Of a DNA stretch of 64,000 nucleotides, positions 23,601 through 33,325 are shown piece after piece. The translations under genes were made by a program, and so were the position numbers. Within the stretch, counting starts at the first letter, position 1; every line of letters begins with the position of its first letter. Location of the stretch: positions 81,485 through 145,484 of the forward strand of contig SIJG01000104.1 of NCBI GenBank assembly GCA_023374025.1, given 5' to 3'. The notes under the pieces were generated by a model. It searched no databases. It worked only from the letters and a program-made list of their open reading frames with translations, and had not been told where the DNA came from. The stretch comes from Heterodera schachtii (lineage: Eukaryota > Nematoda > Chromadorea > Rhabditida > Heteroderidae).

Positions 23601-25946
23601 ACGTGATCATAACGTGATCCTAAAAATCGATAAATTTTCGTTTTATTTATTTATTTAAAATTTGTTTACCTGCGTGGGCGTAGGCGTACGTCGTTACGGA
23701 CCGTGGCTTCTCTCCCTCCTCATCGTAGCCGAGCATGTAGTTGTTTTCCGCATCGTTGTCGTCGCTGTCACCGTCTCCCGCTTCCATGTCGAGGAAGGCA
23801 GCTCCAGCATCGTTACGGTTGTTGTTGCCTGCACGCTTCCGCTTACGACGCTTCTCAGCAGGGTCGATGCCGAGCACGTCGGCTTCAAAGTGCAGAAGCC
23901 ACTTGGTGAAGGCCGTCAGAGGGTCGTCCACAACGTATGCTGTTTCCACTTCGGTGTTGTAGAACTCAAACGGTGCCCATGCGAAGGTCCTCGTCATGCC
24001 ACAGATTCCGCAGCTCCGGTCCAGTGGCTGGTCCCAGATGCCCTTCGCAATGCATTCCGTGCAAGTGACGTGGGCGTAACAGAAGTTCACCTGAAATAAA
24101 TAATTATTTTCGTAAAGTTTTGTCTCTTTTACCTGATGTTTAAAGCGCAACAGCTCCGGGTCCGGCTTGAAGTCCGTAGTGCATTCAAAGTCGAAGAAGA
24201 GGATGCGCTTTTCAGTCTTCTTCTTTGGCCTGTACGGGATATAGCATTCCCGTGGCACGTGGAAGCCAAGGCACACTTTGCAAAACTTTTGCCCGCACAC
24301 GTGCGGCTTGTCTTTGTGTACCTAAAATCAAAATTATTGATGTTTTATCTTCTGAAATTACCCGAGTTTGGTAGATGACTCCACAGTCGACGCACTTCTT
24401 CGAAGTTTTGCAGATTGATTTTTCGATAGTTGCCACTTCAGTCCCACGTTTGACCTTGCATTTTGACATTTTGGCGTGATGATCAAAACACTCTCGACAT
24501 TTAAAAGTCTAAAAAATTCATTTAAAATTACAACGGATTCATTGCTTTACTTTTGAACATCCCAGGCAGGTCTCGAAAAAATTGTCGTGGGAGTCAATGC
24601 AGTTTCCCCTGAACTCCGATCCTACACGCTGGCAGTTGTGGCACTTCCATTTGCATTTAGAATTGTGCTGGTTTTGGTGGCTGTATGGCATTTCACACTA
24701 AAAAATTTTATTATCATTTTTTCCCTTTGTTATTAATATCACCCCAAAGCAGTAGTTTCGAGTGCCGAAAATCTTGCCAATAGATTTTATTGGGTCGTAA
24801 TGTCCGACTGCTCCATCTTCTCCGTCAGTGAAAAGCACGCAGAGTTCCTTTTGGTAGTTGGTCACATCCGCTTTCCATAGAGGCTTCATTTGACCCGATG
24901 TCCCAAAACAAAATATACGGAATGTGTTCGGGTGAAGATCAGCATAATATTCCTTAAAATAAATATTAGGTAATTACTTCAAAGCTGCTTTACCTGGATT
25001 CTTTCTCCGTATTCTTCAACAGAGTAAAATGGTAGGCTCAAATCAATTCCACATGCATGACACATTGCTGTGACGTCAGTCAGCTGCCGTCTTTGGTCGC
25101 GTTTGTACTCAGAAAATCGCTGCTGGGGCAACACGTGTTTCATTCGCAGAAACTCAAAAGCCCGAAAGAGACAAAAGCTGTCGTTGTTTGTCAGCTCGAA
25201 AGTGGCACCTTCGCAGATGTTGTACGGGATGTTGAAGTCGGGCCTTCTCCCTTTGCCTGCTAGCTTCTTCCTCTGCTTTCCGCTTTCGATCGCGGTGATG
25301 TCGATGACGAATGATTCTTCGCAGATTGAGGGCCGTTCCTTTGCCTTGTTGCTCTGGTCGACAATCTCAAAGCGCGTCAGAATTGTCTCTGCCATACTTC
25401 CGTCGATCTTCTTGATGTTTTTGAAGTGCACGGCAATCTCGTAGTCAAGATGGCGTGCCGTCAGAAGGAAGATGAAGTGATTGGCCACGATGTTCATGGC
25501 TTCTGCTCCCTTCATTGCGTACGTAAGGCACATCAGGAACAGGCTCTTTAGCACGTCTTCAGGGTAATTCGAGTTCCAAATGTAGTCAAGCATAAAGCGA
25601 CCCAAAAAACGGTAAGCTAAAATGGAATTTTAAATTTATTATGAAAAATTAATATGCAAAAGAACAAACCCTTGAATCGTCCACTCTCAGCGTGAGCGGC
25701 ATCCAAACAAATGAAATTCTCTCCGTTAAAACGTTTGGTCTCCAAACGCTCCTTGAGTTTAAACACATTCTCTTCCACTTTTTCATCATGCAACACCTAT
25801 AAAAGTCAAAGTCATAAATAATAGTGATTCAGAAACTGCTTGATCACTTCCGTCAGTGGCGGTGCATCTGCGAATGGGTCCTCATCTTCTCGCACGGGCG
25901 TAAAAGGTCCATCGAGGACCGGAGGCATTTCGTCATCAGACGACAT
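20611..25946 (-). CDS. protein-primed DNA polymerase B (19 exons, two frame breaks)
   Basis: Exons from the 5' end: 25946-25848, 25796-25670, 25616-24994, 24952-24743, 24697-24551, 24508-24362, 24321-24133, 24090-23670, 23619-23478, 23433-23331, 23279-23117, 23072-22709, 22662-22415, 22368-22263, 22218-21930, 21882-21721, 21669-21197, 21150-21030, 20982-20611; introns are 40-53 bp and the total is about 1500 residues, usual for Polintons. The N-terminal part has an OTU-like NNDSFCLFRA (25159-25191) and GHYD (about 24800), then a cysteine-rich zinc cluster (24697-24260). Exonuclease motifs are FDFECT (24195), YAHAG..RYD (about 23680-23605) and YCKAD (about 23125-23065). Polymerase motifs are DFNSLYPS (22263-22291), KLCLNSLWG (21494-21520) and YMDTDS (across the 21151-21196 intron). 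The frame breaks at a 4-base run (22105-22108) and at a 5-base run (20830-20834); splice phases on both sides confirm each is a one-base change. One intron uses the unusual acceptor GCGAG. Confidence 0.93.
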
Positions 25947-26024
25947 AATTCAATACAGTAGGAATAAATAGTTGCTGAAAACAAGAATGACGGTAAGATT
26001 ACTATGGGGGTAAGGAAACAGAGA

Positions 26025-26135
26025 AAAGGGGCGTGGCCTCCCAGACGCGTACGCCAATATTATCGATTAGGCGAGAGAGTTCACGAAAAAGAGAGAATTA
26101 GGTCAGAGAAGTTGAGGAAAAGGGGCGTGGCCTAT
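26025..26135 (-). promoter_or_regulatory. putative upstream region of the polymerase gene
   Basis: GGCCACGCCC, read on the minus strand, occurs at 26029-26038 and 26123-26132 in a 93-bp duplication just upstream of the polymerase start. The same word lies in the divergent promoter at 16481. It resembles a GC-box/KLF-type site. No TATA box is evident close by. Confidence 0.4.
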
Positions 26136-26640
26136 CAGACGCGTACGCCAACAATATCGATTGGTGAGAGAGCACGCAGACAAGAGAGGTAAGAGATGCA
26201 GAGACAAGGGAGCGCAGAGAAGCAGAAGGGCAGAGACGCAGAGTGGCGTCCTTTTTTATCGATTGGCGAGAGAGTACGCAGAGAAGAGAGGTTAGAGATG
26301 CAGAGACAAGGGAGCGCAGAGAAGCAGAAGGGCAGAGACGCAGAGTGGCGTCCTTTTTTTATCGATTGGCGAGAGAGTTCGCAGAGAAGAAAGGTTAGAG
26401 ACACAGAGAAATGGTGAGCAGAGAACATAGACGCAGAGTGTCGGCCATTATTATTGATTGGCGAGAGAGCACGCTGACAGGAGAGGTTAGGGATGCAGAG
26501 ACAAGGTAGTGCAGAGAGGTGGAGAAAGTGAGTGGCAGAGACGCAGAGTGGCGTCCATTTTTATCGATTGGCGAGAGAGCACACAAACAGGAGAGGTTAG
26601 AGAGCAAATACAAAGGGTACATTGCGAAATAAAATTATGT
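26064..26640. repeat. about 100-bp tandem repeats at inner end of right TIR
   Basis: GCGAGAGAG or GTGAGAGAG recurs at about 26071, 26164, 26266, 26369, 26461 and 26571, spacing 92-110 bp. The units match the left 101-bp repeats in inverted orientation. Confidence 0.75.
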
Positions 26641-26768
26641 GGGTATGTAGCAAAAAAAGGGGATTGCCTTATAAGGCATTGCGCATCAGGTTGTTTTATA
26701 ATTATTATCCTGATTGAAATTGCGCATGGAGGAAATTTATGAATCTTTATATGGTAAACCAATCTTGG

Positions 26769-27143
26769 CCTGATGAGCAGCACACTGCCACCCATGAAAC
26801 ACAAGACGACAGGGCATCTGAAATGTCTCGAAACTTAGCAAGATAATTTGAGAAACCTCAAGTTCTAAAACACTAATTGAAATTGCTGCCAGGATAAACG
26901 GAGCTCATTAATTAGCGCTACCGCCCTGGTTAACAGCAAACATGGCATAATAGGCAAAATTGAACCAACCATGACCTGATGAGCAGCACACCGCCACCCA
27001 TGAAGCACAAGACGACAGGGCACCTGAAATTGCTCGTGGTATTAGTAAGGTATGATAAACAACCTCAAGACCTAAAAAACGGATTAATTGCTGCCAGGAT
27101 AAACGGTAGTTCATTAATTAGAATTACCGCCCTGGTTAACAGC
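26769..27143. repeat. about 196-bp duplication in right TIR
   Basis: Two copies, each ending GGTTAACAGC (26938-26947 and 27134-27143), correspond to the 207-bp duplication of the left TIR. The palindrome GCCTTATAAGGC lies just inside it (about 26667). Confidence 0.65.
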
Positions 27144-27200
27144 AAGAAAACATAAAAAGTATATAGAAGCAAGAAAAAATGAAAAAAATAAGTGACGCAT

Positions 27201-27224
27201 CCTTTTATAGGCGGCCCCCGCCCA
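27201..27224 (-). promoter_or_regulatory. inward-facing TATA/GC-box promoter in right TIR
   Basis: Read on the minus strand, a CCGCCC/GGGCGG box precedes TATAAAAGG (complement at 27201-27209). It points toward the polymerase gene, whose start is about 1.25 kb downstream. It is therefore the best candidate for a polymerase promoter, with a long leader that may be spliced. Confidence 0.55.
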
Positions 27225-27404
27225 AATCTAGGTCAAGTGTTACTATTTTAAGAATATACAAGCCATTTTTGAATTTCCCGCCAATTTTTTTGAATTTGAA
27301 TTTCCCGCCAATTTTAAATTTGAATTTTACGCCAAAAAGGTTTCGTTGCGATACTTTTTAATCAAATACGTCATAGTTGCTGCATATAGTAAACAATTAT
27401 CCAT

Positions 27405-28010
27405 TTTATGTCAAGTGGTTCCGTGGCAGAGTGGTTGTGTTTTCGGTTTGGTGGCAGACCAAAAGTTCGAGTCCGTTTGCCTGCGGCTTATTTATTACGA
27501 ATTTTCACCGGACTACAGTAACCCTCTCAGTGGTGACGTCATCATCATTGCAGCATATAGTGGACAATTATCCTTTTTCTTGCAACTGGTTTCGTGGCAG
27601 AGTGGTAGTGTGTTGGGTTGGTGGCAGACCAAAAGTTCGAATCCGCTGACTGCGGCTAATTTATTGATTTTTCAACGGACTACCGTACCCTCGCAGTGGT
27701 GACGTCATCATCTTTGCCAGCATATAGTGGACAATTATACGTTTTTCTGGCAAGTGGTTCTCATGGCCGAGTGGTAGTGTGTTTGGTTTGTGGCAGACCA
27801 AAAAGTTCGAATCCGCGTTGCCTGCGGCTAATTTATTGGAATTTTCAACGGACTACGTACCCCTCGCAGTGAGTGACGTCATCATCTTTGCAGCATATAG
27901 TGGACAATTATCCTTTTTCTGGCAAGTGGTCTAATGGCCGAGTGGTAGTGTGTTGGGTTTGTGGCAGACCAAAAGTTCGAGTCCGCTTGACTGCGAAAGA
28001 ATTTTTCGAA
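27405..28010 (+). repeat. four tandem tRNA-like units in right TIR
   Basis: A-box-like sequences TGGCAGAGTGG or TGGCCGAGTGG start at 27424, 27595, 27764 and 27935. B-box-like AGTTCGAGTCC or AGTTCGAATCC start at 27464, 27634, 27804 and 27974, a near-constant spacing of about 40. Each unit is followed by a T4-T5 run (27502, 27668, 27842, 28002), the pol III stop signal. TGACGTCA recurs between units (27535, 27700, 27874 region). They point outward from the element. Confidence 0.75.
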
Positions 28011-28231
28011 TAAAAATTTACATAAAAAGTCGCGCACCCCATGCAATAGGTTTAGGCTTGCAGAAAAAAAGTCACGCAATAGGTTTTGGTTTCAGTACTG
28101 AAAATTTTGGCGCTCAGATGGCCCGCGCTCACTTGGCAGCGCTCAGCTGGCTGGCGCTCAGTTGGCCGTGCACCCCTCCCATAGGTATGGGAGGCTACCG
28201 TAATCCGGTGAAATGTACGCCCCTAACTACT

Positions 28232-29137
28232 AATGATTATTATGAAATTTTTTATGAATAATTTAGTCATATTTAAATTAATTTTTCTTTATTGTTTTTA
28301 TTTTTTATAAAGGGTATTTTAATTTAAAAAAAATTATCTATAGTAAATTATTATTTTTCACTATCGCAGTTAATTACTAATTAAATCAAATTGTTTTTGA
28401 CTTTTATGATTGTATTAATAAATATTCTTTTTAATTAAATTTATTTATGGAATTAATATTTTTCTATTCTTTTTTCTATTTTCTATTTTCTCTTCTGTTC
28501 TTTTGGTATTGCCTTGAAGTATTTAAATTTTAGTATTTTAAGTCATTTCTGAGTTTAATATTTTTGCACTTTTATTTAAATTTTAAATAATATTCTTGAT
28601 TTTTTTTTCTTTTTAGAGCATAGTTTCATGCCTATGGAATTTTTGTATTATGATTAATTGTTTCAATCTTTGTTTCATAATTAAAGTTTTGTTTTTACTT
28701 TTGCATATTTACCAGAGATGGGAATGTATGTCCTTAAAAGAAAAGCCAAAAGATCTCCTAAAACAACAAAAATGCAAAATAATTAAAAAATGAAAAAAAA
28801 AACGTTTCCCAAAATTAGGGAATTTCTCACCAGTCTAATTTTAATTTTGCTCTTTTTGTTCCGGTATTTCTTCGTCTTTGACGGTCCGGCCCATGTGCTC
28901 GTGCTTGGTCCCGAGAGAACGGACTCCCCGTACGGTCCTCCTCGTGAGAGTCGAGCTCTCCCGATTCGCGGTCCATCGGCATCCCTGTTGAACGCAAGCA
29001 CTCGCGCACGCCGTGGCGGGTTGGCACCCGCCTTCTCGTTGCCAATTGAAAAATTGGCGACAGACATGTTAAAAAATTTCAGCAAAATTTAGTCGTAACG
29101 AATGTGAAAAGGAAGGGAAAGGCTTCTGCTTTTATAC
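28232..29137. other. gene-free DNA with a GC-rich island
   Basis: Mostly AT-rich. About 28875-29045 is a GC-rich island open on both strands (28790-29092 plus, 28783-29085 minus) but without a recognisable domain. The abrupt composition change suggests a fragment of another element, possibly linked to the GC-rich polymerase relic to the right. Confidence 0.5.
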
Positions 29138-29275
29138 CAGGGCTGGCCGTGATTGAATTTCCAATCACGGAAATCCGTGAGCCGTGATCACGGGGCTTCA
29201 AAAAATCCGTGACCCGTGAACCGTTATCACGGCACCCCAAAACCACCGTGATTTCCGTGATTATAAAAAAAAATT
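29138..29275 (+). repeat. hAT-like tip with iterated CCGTGATCACGG words
   Basis: It starts CAGGGCTGGCC, which fits the CAGGGNTGGC ends of many hAT transposons. CCGTGATCACGG and variants (AATCACGG, CCGTGACC, CCGTGATT) then repeat in both orientations until about 29272. No matching opposite end was found. Confidence 0.5.
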
Positions 29276-29599
29276 TTTCTAATGATTTTTTATTTAAATT
29301 TATTTAAAAAACGGAATTTAATCGCTAGAAAAATTCCCAAAAAATATTTAAAGAAATCAAAACATATAAACCGCTTTTTTTGCGGCGTACCTTTTCCAAA
29401 AAATGACTAAATTTACGATTTTGGCCAATTTTTTGAGGAAAATTAGAGCTTTTTGTAGAAATCTCCAAGGAAAATTTTTTATTTTTTAACTAAGTTTATT
29501 AAGCAAATTTTTCAAATTTTTCTTAAATTTAACCAAAATCTATTTATGTAGAGAAAAAAATTTCCTCTAATTTGTAAGCTAACTTTTGATGCTGAACAA

Positions 29600-31770
29600 A
29601 AACTTTTGAATCTCACGGACCCGTAGTGGAGCAAAAAGTCGGCGAACTGAGCCATCGGCGTCCGTCCGGTCGCGCATCGTGGAAGAAACGCAAGCGGCGC
29701 GGGTTTGGCCGCCGCCGCCGTCCCCCGCCCGCGTCTGCGTTGTCGTCGTCGTCATCGCTGAACGCGTCCTCGCGCGCGCGCATAAGCCACCGGCGGTGTT
29801 GTCCGTCCCGCCACGCCGCACCGCCACAGCAACAGCCGGGGCGCCCGTCGGTTGGCTCGCGCTCCAGGTCCCACGCCAGCGGCCACACACCGCTCACAGA
29901 TCCACCTCCGCACACACCAGCAACGGCACATGTTCAGCACTCGCGCCGGCACTTCCTCGTCCCCCTCTTCCTCTTCATCCGCCACTTGGGCGCACTCTAC
30001 GTCCCAGAACAGAAAGCGCAGAGGGCGTCGTCGTCGTCGTCGGCGATTCAGTTCCGCTTCACCACCGTCATTGGCGTCAACATCATCAGCGTAGCCGTCA
30101 TCGTCATCGTCGTCGTGAAGGTCTTCCGCCGCGACGACTGCCCGCGCTGCGTCGTTGGCGAGCTGGCACTGCGCAAGCTTCGGTTGGATTAAGTGGGGGT
30201 CCACTGCGCATCGTGAATCCCGAAGCAGCGGGCGCACTGTTGTTGAGCTGCTTGCTGTCGGCCGACGTCGTTGTTGTTGTTGTTGAAGGCGCCCGCGTGC
30301 GCACCTTGACGGGTCCACACCACCTGACGACAGCGGCGCACACGCGCCGCTCCTCACACATCAAACGATGCGGCCGCCCACGACGACGGTCATGTTGCCA
30401 GCCAGGCGGGGCGGGGTCCACCCGGCGCCGGTGCGCCTCGAAACAGTCCCGTTCTCGAACACGAACAGACAGTCGGCGCAGCGCGACGGAGCGCGGCCCG
30501 GCTCCCGCGCACAGGGACGGCCCCAGCCAAAGCGAAGGCATTGCGGGCACAGCGCCCGACAGCTTTGCGGGTTCGTGCGCCGGTCCACCGGCTGTTCGCA
30601 GTCCACACAGCTGGCGCGCCTAAACAATTTTCAATTTTCCAAGTTCTTTGGGCTATATCGTAGATACATGGAATAGCTGCTCCGGGCACGTTGTATCCGT
30701 AGTGCCCGTCCTGGGCCACCAAGCACGGTTAAATCGTGCCGGGCGCGCGCCCTTCCACGCCACGCGGTAGGCCAACTCGCGGGCGAAGATGACCAGCCGC
30801 ACTTGGTGGGGGCCCAGGCTGGCGTCCAGCCAGCGCTGGACCGTGCGCCTCCGTCGCCCCGTACGTTGGGCGGTCGAGTGGCACCGCTGCGTCCTCCAAC
30901 AGGCGGCGTGCCTCGGGCGCGCCCGCTTCGCCACGCTGCGCCCGAGAAAGCGCGGAAGTGGAACCCCGTTGCGCTGCTCCTGTACGCAGAGCGCCGCTGG
31001 GCCAGCCCAGCACGATTGGCACGTGCCATGCACCACAGGTCGCCGTCCGCCCCGTTCACGATCGGCACAAAGGACTGGCAGCGGACAGTGCCGCGCGCAC
31101 GCTGCTCATCCTCGGCGCATGCGCCCTCCACGCGCGCGGCTAAACCGGGGCGGGGTCCAAACAAAATTTGTCGAGGGACGGGGGGGCTACGACGAGCTCA
31201 CCGGGCAAGGCCCACACCGCCGACACTTTGAAGCAGACTCGGCGGAGAACAGGTCGAGCTCGTCGTACTGCTTTGCGAACGCCTCAAGGGCGGCCGCCAG
31301 CGCGTGCGCACTGTTCTGCTGTGGCGGAGCATTGGTACGTGGAAGCAGCTGTCCCAGCCGGGCGGTTGCACGGACAGCCCGACGCGTAGCGGTTCCGCCG
31401 CCCGTCCAACACACGCTGCATCAAGCGACTAATGCAGCGTGCGAGCAGGCGGTCGGGGCGCGGCGCGCGCCCCAGTTGTGGAAGCGCACGTGGATGGTCT
31501 CCGTCTTGGTGGCACGCGACCGGGAGCCGGACCGCTCCCAGACGCCTACCACACTGAAGAAGTCGTCGACATCGTCAGCAGCAGCATCTTCGTCATGCTC
31601 GACGTCATTGCCTACAAATTCGGCATCGTCGTCGTCGTCGTCGTCTTCAGGGGGGGCTGCGTCTGCAGGTCCCGCTAAAACAGACGTGGATGCCTTCGCT
31701 CCCGCTTTTGGACTTCGACAAAGGTGACGACCCCGTGTCCAGTTGGGCGGCATCAACGGCACCTAAAGAA
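29600..31770 (-). pseudogene. decayed GC-rich Polinton DNA polymerase B N-terminal region
   Basis: This very GC-rich block reads, on the minus strand and in shifting frames, as the first third of a second Polinton polymerase. In order along the gene: an acidic stretch then FHNWG-type text (31762-31421), GADGDLWCMARA (31018-31053), the counterpart of the OTU-like motif, GHYGYNVPGA (about 30660-30705), a zinc cluster CVDCEQP...CPQC...CADC (30627-30480), and exonuclease I-like FLFWDVEC (about 29994-30014) followed by more cysteines. No single long frame runs through, and the polymerase motifs are missing, so the gene is truncated at about 29600. Composition and motif text differ strongly from the intact polymerase, so it comes from another Polinton lineage. 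Confidence 0.65.
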
Positions 31771-31779
31771 GTAGAAAAT

Positions 31780-32165
31780 ATGTTGATATTTTATTAAAAT
31801 CTAGAGATTTGTCCCCCCCATCCATCCTTCCTGACCCCCTCCACGCAAAAACCACCCACACACACACACCCCCCCACGGCCACAAACCATACAACAAAAG
31901 CTGTTGCCCGTCTCCAGGCTCGCCCAGCGTTCGTAGTGCCACACTTGTACAGCGCAACACATGATCTGAACATAATGTGAGCGCTCGCGGGCACTCCAGT
32001 CACCAAATGATCACACGCGTGCGCCAAAAAATAATTGACCGCTCGCGACCCCTACAGTCAACAAATGATCACACGCGGGCGGTCCAATCAACAAATGATC
32101 ACACGCGTGTGATCTGAACATAATGTGAGCGCTCGCGGGCACTTAGTCACGAATGATCACACACC
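31780..32165. repeat. CA-rich tract and iterated ATGATCACACGCG repeats
   Basis: After a C- and CA-rich tract (31815-31890), AATGATCACACGCG recurs at about 32006, 32064 and 32094, and CATAATGTGAGCGCTCGCGG occurs at about 31970 and 32119. It may be a terminal region of the GC-rich Polinton remnant or an independent repeat. Confidence 0.5.
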
Positions 32166-32199
32166 ACACCAAACACACAAACACCCCAGACGTACATAC

Positions 32200-32345
32200 C
32201 AGGGATGGCACGGAATTCCGACTTCCGAGTTCCGACTTCCGACTTTTTGGGGTCGGAATTCCGACTTCCGACTTCCGAAAATTTTTGGGGCCTCGGAATT
32301 CCGACTTCCGAGTTCCGAAATTTTTGATGAAAAGTCGGAATTTTG
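32200..32345 (+). repeat. hAT-like tip with iterated CGGAATTCCGACTTCC words
   Basis: It starts CAGGGATGGCACGG and continues with repeated CGGAATTCCGACTTCCGA and GAGTTCCGA words up to about 32342. The layout matches the tip at 29138 although the words differ. No opposite end was found. Confidence 0.5.
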
Positions 32346-32354
32346 TTTTTGGAC

Positions 32355-32475
32355 AAAATCTGTTAACAAATCGCATCCAAAATTACAAATTTTTTCCCGG
32401 CGGCGCCTATCGGCACCGCCGGCCTCCACCTTGTCCCTAAAGTTTTTGAAAAAATCTCAGCAAAAATCTGATTTT
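32355..32475 (+). repeat. dispersed repeat shared with 39125-39245
   Basis: A CTGTTAACAAATCGCATCC segment and a CGGCGCCTATCGGCACC segment correspond to similar sequence at about 39137-39200, with many substitutions. It is an old dispersed repeat. Confidence 0.5.
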
Positions 32476-32685
32476 TTGTCTCCGATGCACTTAACGATTT
32501 GCTAATTTTCCTCAAATTGTTAAAACTGATCATAGGAGGCGAAAATATAAAAATTTATATTAATTAAATTGTAAAAAACAATTTAAAGCTATGTTTTTAA
32601 ATGTTATAATTTTTGGTCCTAAAATCTGATTTTTTAGGCATGATATTCGAATTTTGAAAATTTTTTAAAAACCTTATATAATTCC

Positions 32686-32970
32686 CATTCCTATTTTTCT
32701 TCAATGGAATTGATCAATTATAAATATTAGATAAGCATTATAACAAAACTTGGCACAAAACGTAAAAAAAAATTGAGTTTTTGCAAATCCCGATAATCCC
32801 GCGGGATCCCGAAAAAAAATCTTCGGGATTGCTCGGGATCGGGATTCGGTCAGGATCCCGAGTCGGGATCCGTCCCGATTGTTTTTACGAAATGTTCGGG
32901 ATTGATCGGGATCGGGATTCAGTCGGGATCCCGACTCGGGATCCCTCCGACCCCAGTTGTCCGGTCTCTA
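32686..32970 (-). repeat. right copy of outer inverted repeat
   Basis: The inverted counterpart of 11965-12271, with the same GGGATCCCGA words and the same terminal CCAGTTGTCCGGTCTCTA. Similarity is high through most of its length, with small indels. It bounds the 21-kb block on the right. Confidence 0.75.
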
Positions 32971-33325
32971 GTTCCTATATTATAAAATTAGTTAAATTAT
33001 TAATAAAACAAAACTTTTAATTTATTTGTGTTTATAATTTAATCAGTTTATTTTGTTAAAATTAGAATAATATTAATTTAATAACTAGTTTATCAAAATT
33101 GATTTATTAAAATTCACTGCGCATTTTAAATTTCTCCATAATTTTGGTTTGCTTTTTCATTAATCGCTGCATTTACACTAGGGTTGCAACCCCGACAAAC
33201 CCCGATCCCGACCCTTAACCCCGAATCGTGTTCGGGGTTAAATATAGACCCCTAAGAATGGCATTTTTGTGTGAAAAAGCAAAATATATATATACAAATT
33301 TGAATTTTTTAAAATATTTGCATTT
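32971..33325 (+). repeat. about 350-bp direct repeat, copy 1
   Basis: From GTTCCTAT immediately after the outer inverted repeat to TTGAATTTTTTAAAA, this sequence is nearly identical to 38572-38920. The shared part includes the left tip of the hAT-like element and about 200 bp outside it. Confidence 0.85.

Larger units (their letters stand above)
12272..28231. mobile_element. Polinton/Maverick virus-like DNA transposon
   Basis: The element is 15.96 kb, ends AGTAGTTA...TAACTACT, and has TIRs of about 2.2 kb. It encodes the defining Polinton set: protein-primed DNA polymerase B, retroviral-type integrase and FtsK/HerA-type packaging ATPase, plus a penton-like protein and conserved small proteins. 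Its composition is far richer in GC than the flanks. No clean 6-bp target duplication is visible (GGATGG on the left, AATGAT on the right), so one flank has probably been rearranged since insertion. The two TIRs differ in tandem repeat number (five versus four tRNA-like units), so it is not a very fresh insertion. No major capsid protein or protease was found. Confidence 0.95.
26060..28231 (-). repeat. Polinton right terminal inverted repeat
   Basis: It is the inverted counterpart of 12272-14553 with the same order of subrepeats: about 100-bp repeats, 200-bp duplication, TATA/GC-box, tRNA-like units and terminal words. It has four tRNA-like units instead of five and scattered indels, so the two TIRs have diverged. 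Confidence 0.9.

Noticed and set aside
12266..28237. 6-bp target duplication of the Polinton
   Set aside because: The flanking hexamers GGATGG and AATGAT do not match, so no duplication can be claimed.
28790..29092. A 100-codon gene right of the Polinton
   Set aside because: Both strands are open over the same GC-rich island, there is no recognisable domain, and the ends run into AT-rich low complexity.
29679..30623. Long plus-strand frame of 314 codons in the GC-rich block
   Set aside because: High GC opens frames on both strands by chance. The product is low-complexity, and only the minus strand shows ordered polymerase-like motifs.
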